Of a stretch of DNA of 7,274 nucleotides, positions 1 through 5,404 are shown piece by piece. Source of the stretch: a bacterium (GTDB taxonomy: Bacteria > Spirochaetota > UBA4802 > UBA5550). Location: assembly GCA_024224995.1 (NCBI GenBank), contig JAAENB010000013.1, positions 1 to 7,274 of the forward strand, in the 5' to 3' direction. The notes below the pieces were generated by a model. It saw only the letters and a program-made list of their open reading frames with translations, searched no databases and was not told the DNA's origin. Position 1 is the first letter of the stretch, and each line of letters begins with the position of its first letter. The position numbers and the translations under genes are program-made.

Positions 1-243
1 ATAATAAAATATAAAGACCGCGTTTACGGAATTGAATTAAAAAGCTATAAAGATCAACCCGGGTATAAAAAAGCATTAACCCAGGCCGCGCGTTACGGCA
101 AGCACTTAAACCTCACGGAAATTTCCCTGGTATTTTTCATTGAATACATTGATGAGGAAAACAGGAACAAGTACGAAGTCGATTATACGGATACCGATAC
201 GGGCATAAAAGTTATGCCTGTGTTTGTTGAGACCGGGAATTAA
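1..243 (+). CDS. C-terminal fragment of a PD-(D/E)XK nuclease-like protein (5' end outside window)
   Basis: Frame 1 is open from the first base to a TAA at 241-243, giving 80 codons with no start, so the gene begins upstream of the window. The fragment opens with a strand carrying an E-x-K pair (E12 and K14 in GIELK). A helix follows with an QAARYGK motif (Q28), then a hydrophobic strand (LVFFIEYI), and the protein ends in PVFVETGN. This order matches the second half of the PD-(D/E)XK fold: E-x-K holds catalytic/metal-binding residues and the following helix carries a conserved Gln. The upstream Asp of the active site is out of view. In databases such C-termini often follow an N-terminal AAA-type ATPase domain, but none of that can be seen here. 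The C-terminus looks intact. Substrate and role (mobile-element, defence or repair nuclease) cannot be judged from this fragment. Confidence 0.72.
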   Translation: MIKYKDRVYGIELKSYKDQPGYKKALTQAARYGKHLNLTEISLVFFIEYIDEENRNKYEVDYTDTDTGIKVMPVFVETGN

Positions 244-281
244 TCATAATACTAAAATACGGTTCCCTTTACGGCTCTCTT

Positions 282-539
282 GAATACTTTATATTTTTAC
301 TAATTGAAATCTTTTTAAAAAAAGATGGTGCAGGTATATCTCTAAGTTCTGTTATTGAATTTATAATAATGATATTCAAAAAGTCAAAATTGATGAAAAA
401 TTTATTTTAATATACGAAACGAACGGTCTTGTGTGGGCAATTCCGAGAATATTTGGGGAAGTGAATTTTTTCTGATAATAATATCGGTGGCTTTAATTAT
501 CCAAATGGTGAAAATATGATATATGAAATAAATCCATAA
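282..539 (+). pseudogene. Frameshifted remnant of an unrecognised protein
   Basis: No intact ORF spans this stretch, but protein-like reading can be followed through three segments. From about 282 to 362 the frame reads EYFIF...LKKDGAGISLSSVIEF. One missing base at the TTT of 360-362 moves it to the frame starting at 362 (YNNDIQKVKIDEKF...GEVNFF), which hits a TGA at 473-475. A further shift inside the T run at 466-471 restores a frame reading SDNNIGGFNYPNGENMIYEINP to a TAA at 537-539. The joined piece is about 85 residues, rich in Asn, Ile, Glu and Lys like a normal soluble protein, and not a shadow of any opposite-strand gene. No start codon or Shine-Dalgarno sequence could be assigned, so the 5' boundary is arbitrary. 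I do not recognise the family. It precedes the frameshifted GspG-like gene by 27 bases and may be decaying with it. Homopolymer sequencing errors are the alternative explanation. Confidence 0.42.
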
Positions 540-566
540 TTTTTTTATGAAAATGGGGAATATACT

Positions 567-1152
567 ATGGAAAGAAAACTTTTGTTCTTGATAACTGTAT
601 TTTTAATTTTGCTAATTAGTGGTGATGTCTTTGCTTCCACAAAAACCGGAAGTGCCAAATTTCAATTATCAAAGATTGAAACAGCACTTGAAAGGTTTAA
701 TCTCGACATGGGATGGTTTCCTTCAACGAAAGAAGGTCTTAATAGCTTAGTTGAGAAACCATCCGGCCTGGCCGATTCTTGGAGAGGACCATATATTTCG
801 AGACTGCCGACAGACCCTGGGGCAAAAATAATTTAGACAATCATGGTGCTGAGGATGACATTACAAATTGGCAGTCAATTAATTATGAATATTATGGGGG
901 AATCTCAAAAAACAATAGAATACTTTTCTATCTTTTGAGTGTTGTAATATTTTTCTTAGTCTCGTTTTATTTTTTTGTTTCGGTTTTTCTGCATTTAGTA
1001 TATTCTATGCATTACGATCAAAGATCAAATCAGGTTTTAATAAAAAAAATGTAATAGCCTTAATGTTAAGTTTAGCCCCGTGGATTTTGTTAACAATTTT
1101 TGTTTTTTTATTCCAGGAATTTCCTTTAAAAAGGGTTTTGTTCCTTAACTAA
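567..1152 (+). pseudogene. Frameshifted GspG-like (T2SSG domain) protein with C-terminal membrane segments
   Basis: The ATG at 567 follows GGGGAA (555-560) at 6-nt spacing. The N-terminus is a short charged stretch and a hydrophobic core ending in VFAS, which looks like a cleavable signal peptide; the prepilin motif GFTLIE is absent. Residues about 33-84 match the pseudopilin GspG globular domain: helix IETALERFNLDMG, then WFPSTKEGLNSLV, then SWRGPYISRLPTDP. At about 818 one base is missing: the expected DPWGK continues in the frame starting at 818 and reaches DDITNW, the usual end of the GspG domain. A second one-base loss in the T-rich run 970-988 moves to the frame that ends at TAA 1150-1152. 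The resulting tail has two hydrophobic segments (LLSVVIFFLVSFYFF and ALMLSLAPWILLTIFVFLF). About 20 residues typical of GspG between DPWG and the end are absent. The gene is convergent with the RND gene and overlaps its stop. It may be a pseudogene or an assembly-error artefact; the two-helix tail is unusual for the family. Confidence 0.68.
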
Positions 1153-4100
1153 AGGAGATCCATACCTGTCGAAGTGCCCATTTTATTTTTAATTCTTTGG
1201 AAGAGCCGGTTAATATCAGAAAAAACCAGGTAAATTGTCGGTATAACGAGCAGCGTAATCAGCGTTCCGAATATTAGTCCCCATGAAAGAGCTATTGCCA
1301 TTGGCTTGAGAAAGGGATCAAATCCCCCTATCCCGTATGCAGTGGGGACTAATCCGAAAAATGTTGTTATTGTAGTAAGAAACACCGGCCTGAGCCTGGT
1401 AACTCCTGCGTGTAATGACGCTTCCTCCGGGGAAAGACCTCTTTTTCGCGCTTTTGTAATAAAATCAACAAGTACAATGGAATCATTTATAACAACTCCC
1501 GTGAGACCCACAATTCCCATGGTTGCCATAAAAGACAAAGACATCCCGTGAAAAAAGAATGCCCAGATAACTCCAATTGAAGTAAGCGGGATTACTCCCA
1601 TAATAATTGCCGGGTGTCCCAGGGATTTAAATAATGAAACCAGGATAATATAAATTATGAGCGCGGCAATTAAAAAAGATCTCATGAGGTCTGCCATGGA
1701 CTCTTCCGTATCTTTAAATTCTCCTTCATAGCTTACTGTATACCCGGGATATGATTTTTCAATATGAGCGAATTTTTTTATCATGGCATTATTAATTGAA
1801 AGAGAACTGATCCCCTTCGCGTGTTCATCAATATCGGCAGTTACTGAAATAACTCTTCTCCAGCCTTTCCTGTTTATTAGTGGAATTCCTTTTGTCCGTT
1901 CAAACCGTGCTACTGATGAAAGCGGGACCAGGTTCCCCATTTTATTGGCGATCTTTATGGTTTTCATGCTGCCCAGGCTCTCTCTCATCTTTTCAGGAAA
2001 GATTACCCTGATATCGATCTCCTCATCGGTTTTTTTAATGGTTGTGGATACAGTTCCTTCATAACATGACCGTATGGTTGTTGCTATATCAAATACGGTA
2101 ATTCCTGTTACTGCCGCAGGCTTCTCTCTTACGAAAACTCTTAATTCATCTTTTCCTTTTTCAAAGTTATCTTTAACATCTTTAAGACCTTTAATTTTCG
2201 AAAGATGATCCTTATATTTCTTAGCTATCGTTTCCAGGGTCGCGAAATTATCACCTTTAATAGTAACATTAATTGCCTTCCCCACAGGCGGCCCATGTTC
2301 CACAAACTTGAATTCTAATTTATCAAATTCCTTTGCAAAGGGCGCGCACTTTTCCCTGACCCCGTCAATTATCTCTATTGCTGTCCTTTCTCTTTCCTGG
2401 GACGGGGTTAAATAGACCATAATTATTCCGTAGTTCGATCCCCTTTTTGTATTTGGATCTCCCGGAGCTTCTTCAATAATGCCGGCTCGTGTGGTGAAAA
2501 TATCAAGTTCTTTTTCCGGCAGCTCCCCCAGCACCCTTTCAATTTTGCCGAGTTGTTTACTCATTTTCTTCACCGTTGTACCTATTGGCGCTTCCGCTCT
2601 AATAACAGCTATTTCGATAGCCCCTTTTGGAAAAAGAATAAATTTTACATTATACTTCGCGAAAAGTATGGTTCCCGTAAAAACAAGAAATATAAAAAAG
2701 ATAAACAAATAACGGAATCTTATTATCCCCCTTAGTATATTCTTATACTGAGTTTGAAAAAATTTAAGTAATTTTCTTTCTTTTTTTATTTTGGAAGATG
2801 ACGATTTTTTTCTCCGTTCAACATCTTCTATATGTGAAGGAAGAATAAACATACATTCGAGCCATGAAGCCACAAGGGCTACGGAAACAATTGCCGGAAG
2901 AGTCCACATAAATTTTCCCATTATGCCGGACATGAACATCAAGGGAGAGAACGCGGCTATGGTAGTCAGCACCGTTCCCAATACCGGTGTTATAACTTCC
3001 GTTGTTCCGTCAATAACCGCCTTTTTTACATCTTCCCCGTCTTCCAGGTGCCTGTACACATTCTCCGCCACTATAATGGCATCGTCAACTATCATTCCCA
3101 GTACCATTATGAGACCAAACATGGACATTAAATTAATACTAATATCCTGATGTGCCATCCAGATAAATGTTCCAAAAAACGCTATTGGAATTCCAAGGGC
3201 CGTTACCAGTGAAATTCTCCACCCCAGTGATATCAAAAGCGATAGAATAACCAGGATAAATCCCACAATCCCGTTATTGATAAGCACTTGCAACCGTCTT
3301 TTTACAAGAAACGACATATCATTAAAAGTAAAAAGCTCGTAATTCCGGGGAAGTATTCCTTTAAAACGCGTTGTTTCGGCATTTAACTTCTCAACAAGAG
3401 TTATAATATCTACGGACTCCTTTTTTAAGACCGTGAGCATTATAGATTTTCTGCTCTTTGTTTTGTTGATATATCTCTCACTTTCAAAGGAATCTTTTAC
3501 TTTCGCCACATCCCTAATTCGGACCAGGTTTCCTGTATCGTTCGCCCTGATGAGTATATCTTTTACTTCCTTCGCGTTCCGCACTTCTCCAATAGTCCGG
3601 ATGACTATTTCGCCTTTTGGACTTTTTACAATGCCTCCGGGAAAATTTATATTCTTCAGGGAAAGAGCCAGTATTACTTCATTGATGGCCACATGATATA
3701 CATCAAGGAGCCTGGGATTTACCTCTACAATTATTTCCCTTTCCCGGTATCCTATTTTTTTAACTTTAGCCACTCCTTTAACTTCAAGCAGCCGGTTCTC
3801 AAGCATTTTCGCGTATTTTCTAAGTTCGAATTCATCTTTATCGTTTTTTATTCCGTTTTTATTTATTATCGATATTTCCAGGACAGGCGACATCTTCATA
3901 CTGATCTCTTCGATAATGGGATCTTCCGACTCTTCCGGAATATCCGCTGCCTTATCTACCGCGTTCTTTATGTCATTGATTGTCTTATCTTTATTGTCGA
4001 GATCGGGGTCCAGCTGAATGGCTATTACGGAGATCGCCTCAATGGAATATGAACTCAATTCCTTAAGCCCGTCAACTTCCCTGAGTTCCTTTTCCAGGGG

Positions 4101-4298
4101 GATGGTGATATGCTTCTCAATATCTTCCGCTGTTGCCCCGGGATAGACTGTCCTGATTAGAACATAATCAAAATCAATATTCGGGAATGCCTCTCTTTTG
4201 GCATTGGCAATAAAGACAATCCCCGTAATCAGAAGCGCTACGGTGAACAGGTTAACCAGTAATGACCGTTCCGCGAAATATGTTACTATCTTTTTCAT
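1149..4298 (-). CDS. RND-family efflux permease, HAE1/AcrB type
   Basis: This is a proton-driven inner-membrane exporter of the resistance-nodulation-division superfamily, normally working as a trimer with a periplasmic adaptor and an outer-membrane channel. The frame gives about 1049-1061 residues, full length for the family. Counting from a TTG at 4334, TM1 is about 24-45 and a large periplasmic loop runs about 46-345. TM2-TM6 follow, with GMIVDDAIIVAEN carrying the paired Asp D417/D418 that match AcrB D407/D408. A second periplasmic loop spans about 565-880, and TM8-TM12 end the protein. TM10 reads GVVINDSIVLVDF, so the AcrB Lys940 position is Asn (N950). I prefer the ATG at 4298 (MKKIVTYFAERSLLVNL), which places about 11 residues before TM1 as is usual; the extra TTG-started codons overlap a possible promoter. 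No adaptor or TolC-like gene lies in the window, so partners must be elsewhere. The substrate cannot be inferred. The frame is intact despite many homopolymers. Confidence 0.95.
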   Translation of the reverse strand: MKKIVTYFAERSLLVNLFTVALLITGIVFIANAKREAFPNIDFDYVLIRTVYPGATAEDIEKHITIPLEKELREVDGLKELSSYSIEAISVIAIQLDPDLDNKDKTINDIKNAVDKAADIPEESEDPIIEEISMKMSPVLEISIINKNGIKNDKDEFELRKYAKMLENRLLEVKGVAKVKKIGYREREIIVEVNPRLLDVYHVAINEVILALSLKNINFPGGIVKSPKGEIVIRTIGEVRNAKEVKDILIRANDTGNLVRIRDVAKVKDSFESERYINKTKSRKSIMLTVLKKESVDIITLVEKLNAETTRFKGILPRNYELFTFNDMSFLVKRRLQVLINNGIVGFILVILSLLISLGWRISLVTALGIPIAFFGTFIWMAHQDISINLMSMFGLIMVLGMIVDDAIIVAENVYRHLEDGEDVKKAVIDGTTEVITPVLGTVLTTIAAFSPLMFMSGIMGKFMWTLPAIVSVALVASWLECMFILPSHIEDVERRKKSSSSKIKKERKLLKFFQTQYKNILRGIIRFRYLFIFFIFLVFTGTILFAKYNVKFILFPKGAIEIAVIRAEAPIGTTVKKMSKQLGKIERVLGELPEKELDIFTTRAGIIEEAPGDPNTKRGSNYGIIMVYLTPSQERERTAIEIIDGVREKCAPFAKEFDKLEFKFVEHGPPVGKAINVTIKGDNFATLETIAKKYKDHLSKIKGLKDVKDNFEKGKDELRVFVREKPAAVTGITVFDIATTIRSCYEGTVSTTIKKTDEEIDIRVIFPEKMRESLGSMKTIKIANKMGNLVPLSSVARFERTKGIPLINRKGWRRVISVTADIDEHAKGISSLSINNAMIKKFAHIEKSYPGYTVSYEGEFKDTEESMADLMRSFLIAALIIYIILVSLFKSLGHPAIIMGVIPLTSIGVIWAFFFHGMSLSFMATMGIVGLTGVVINDSIVLVDFITKARKRGLSPEEASLHAGVTRLRPVFLTTITTFFGLVPTAYGIGGFDPFLKPMAIALSWGLIFGTLITLLVIPTIYLVFSDINRLFQRIKNKMGTSTGMDLL

Positions 4299-4304
4299 TT
4301 TTTT

Positions 4305-4334
4305 ACTGTACCCGTTTGGATTATTTATTGTCAA
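4305..4334 (-). promoter_or_regulatory. Possible sigma-70-type promoter for the RND gene, perhaps leaderless
   Basis: On the minus strand TTGACA (4334-4329) is a perfect -35 hexamer. After 18 bases comes TACAGT (4310-4305), a 4-of-6 match to TATAAT. The preferred ATG (4298) starts 7 bases after this hexamer, where transcription would begin, so the mRNA could be leaderless. This fits the lack of a Shine-Dalgarno sequence before that ATG, where only an A-rich run is seen. A second candidate -10, a perfect TATAAT at 4346-4341, has no good -35 at normal spacing and would give a leader of about 36 nt. Either is plausible in AT-rich DNA by chance. Confidence 0.28.
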
Positions 4335-4387
4335 GGAGGAATTATATTGACTCTTAAGAAATTCTTTTTAAATAGGGCCAGCTTCAT

Positions 4388-4418
4388 CATAACGAGGGGC
4401 TGGAAGCCCCACGCTATG
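4388..4418. repeat. REP-like imperfect palindrome
   Basis: This 31-bp inverted repeat centres on GGGGCT-GGA-AGCCCC (4396-4410). The outer arms CATAACG and CGCTATG pair except at one position, and an A/A mismatch separates inner from outer stem. It would fold into a stable hairpin on either strand. It lies upstream of the RND gene and downstream of the lipoprotein gene. No T-tract follows on the minus strand, so a classical intrinsic terminator is not supported, though the hairpin could still protect or end a transcript from 4717-5139. G/C-rich palindromes of this form are typical of REP elements; no transposase is nearby. Confidence 0.6.
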
Positions 4419-4497
4419 AGAAATACCCATAGCCCTGGTGAACTATTTTAGAAACAGGGCCTATTCCCGGGAGATGTTATCCGGGTTCTGCTCTGCT

Positions 4498-4522
4498 GCC
4501 CTATGGGGTTAAAACCCCGGGC
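4498..4522. repeat. REP-like palindrome with bulge
   Basis: GGGGTT (4505-4510) and AACCCC (4513-4518) form a perfect 6-bp stem around AA. GCCC (4498-4501) and GGGC (4519-4522) extend it once a three-base bulge (TAT) is skipped. It ends one base before the first 43-bp direct repeat. Between it and the 4388-4418 palindrome lies a weaker hairpin, CCCGG (4466-4470) with CCGGG (4481-4485). Together these suggest one composite REP/BIME-like element covering about 4388-4523. Confidence 0.5.
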
Positions 4523-4523
4523 T

Positions 4524-4566
4524 AAAATCATGGTAATCATTTAATCACACAAATCACAGTTCAGAC
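4524..4566. repeat. 43-bp direct repeat, copy 1
   Basis: The 43 bases are identical to 4659-4701, with a 135-bp period. The unit is internally periodic: AATCA words start at 4526, 4535, 4543 and 4552 (spacing 9, 8, 9), and the unit ends in CAGTTCAGAC. Shortly after it, 4579-4590 (TTCATCACAGAC) looks like a degenerate partial copy of the 3' half. This is not a CRISPR: there are only two copies, the unit has no dyad, and the 92-bp spacing is too long. Function is unknown; a dispersed intergenic repeat is most likely. Confidence 0.85.
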
Positions 4567-4658
4567 ATTTTTATTATGATTCATCACAGACTTATACGTT
4601 TTTCCTGTAAAACTTTATACTAGCCAGCCCCATCTCAATAACAAGAGCTCTTTATCAG

Positions 4659-4701
4659 AAAATCATGGTAATCATTTAATCACACAAATCACAGTTCAGA
4701 C
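4659..4701. repeat. 43-bp direct repeat, copy 2
   Basis: This is the exact second copy of the 4524-4566 unit, ending 15 bases before the stop of the minus-strand lipoprotein gene. The 92 bases between the copies (4567-4658) contain no supported gene. The identity over 43 bases without coding constraint implies a recent duplication or insertion of a repeat family member. Confidence 0.85.
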
Positions 4702-4716
4702 TGTTTTTTCGCAGGA

Positions 4717-5139
4717 CTATCGTTTGTCGAGTTGAACTTTTATCACTACCTGGAAAGGATGTTTTTTATTCCTGGGGAATTCAGTAAAATAGCTGAAATC
4801 TTCAATATTCAGTCTCCTGGTAACATAGCCTTTTTTGCTGATAACCAGTTCAAAGCGATTGTTTCTCCTGGTTTTATCAACGGAAGAATTAGAAAGAACA
4901 AACATATTCTCAAAACCTTTTTCTTTTTTCACAAGGACTTTTTTTGAGCTATCTTTTGAAGAGATCTCATACAATGCAACATCAGCACCGGAGATCATAA
5001 CTTCATTTTGCCTGTTCATGTGTATGGGAAGAAACTGAACCCTGGTAAGAACCTGGATTTTGCTAAGAGAAGAGCACATGGGGATAAAAAAAAGAGAGCA
5101 AAGAACTAATATAACTGGAATTATTTTTTTAATACTCAT
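4717..5139 (-). CDS. Small probable lipoprotein of unknown function
   Basis: The ATG at 5139 is preceded by AGGAGG (5151-5146) at 6-nt spacing, which makes the start secure. The 140-residue product begins MSIKK, then a hydrophobic stretch ending in FFIPMC, so Cys22 is a candidate lipidation site. The lipobox is non-canonical, with Met at -1 and Pro at -2; a plain signal peptide or anchor is the alternative. The mature part alternates short strand-like segments: a GADVALYEI word near residue 51, then paired Lys-rich turns, and FELVISKKGYVTRRLNI at about 96-112, followed by a final VVIKVQL strand. The GADV...GYVTR arrangement resembles PEGA or carboxypeptidase-regulatory-like beta-sandwich domains, but I would not assign one. 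No operon partner is close: the RND start is more than 400 bp downstream and the transporter ends about 265 bp upstream. Confidence 0.82.
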   Translation of the reverse strand: MSIKKIIPVILVLCSLFFIPMCSSLSKIQVLTRVQFLPIHMNRQNEVMISGADVALYEISSKDSSKKVLVKKEKGFENMFVLSNSSVDKTRRNNRFELVISKKGYVTRRLNIEDFSYFTEFPRNKKHPFQVVIKVQLDKR

Positions 5140-5280
5140 CTTAATCCTCCTGATATTCGGCTATACGTCAAAATCTCCCGGTTAAAACGGTTAATTTTTT
5201 AGTCATTTGTAAAACCACATAAAATAAATAATATATCTCAGCCCGGATGTCCACAAGAATTTTATCAGCATAAGCATTAT

Positions 5281-5396
5281 TGTTTCCAGGCGCTGAGGTC
5301 GCTTTTGGGGAAAGTCCGGTAAGGGAATAGAGAGCGCCCGGAGGGTTCGGTACACGTACGGGGTTTGCCCCTACACAAAAACGCCTCGCAGAAACA
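5281..5396. repeat. REP/MITE-like intergenic element
   Basis: This G/C-richer block interrupts an AT-rich intergenic space (5140-5404) that otherwise holds only the lipoprotein upstream region, where I see no convincing promoter. Its core at 5350-5376 is GTACACGTAC followed by GGGG-TTTG-CCCC (5360-5371), a short hairpin. The edges carry possible inverted ends, TGTTTC (5281-5286) and GAAACA (5391-5396), each with a nearby GGCG or CGCC. No target-site duplication is evident. The element abuts the stop codon of the MFS gene. The minus-strand frame 5277-5597 overlapping it is not a gene. Assignment as a mobile REP/MITE is inferred from composition and symmetry. Confidence 0.4.
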
Positions 5397-5404
5397 GGCT
5401 CTAT

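Noticed and set aside
1306..4052. Several plus-strand ORFs of 60-119 codons within the RND gene.
   Set aside because: They are antisense shadows of an intact 1061-residue protein with clear family motifs on the other strand.
4347..4451. A plus-strand 34-codon TTG-started ORF preceded by a perfect AAGGAGG (4333-4339).
   Set aside because: It runs through the REP-like palindrome, has no recognisable protein character, and the AAGGAGG is the complement of the region upstream of the RND gene.
4524..4701. Repeats considered as a minimal CRISPR array.
   Set aside because: There are only two copies, the unit lacks dyad symmetry, the interval of 92 bp is too long, the unit has internal short-word periodicity, and there are no cas genes.
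4680..4716. Possible intrinsic terminator after the lipoprotein gene (CAGT-CTGA-ACTG).
   Set aside because: The stem is only 4 bp, falls at the edge of the 43-bp repeat, and has no T-tract following it on the minus strand.
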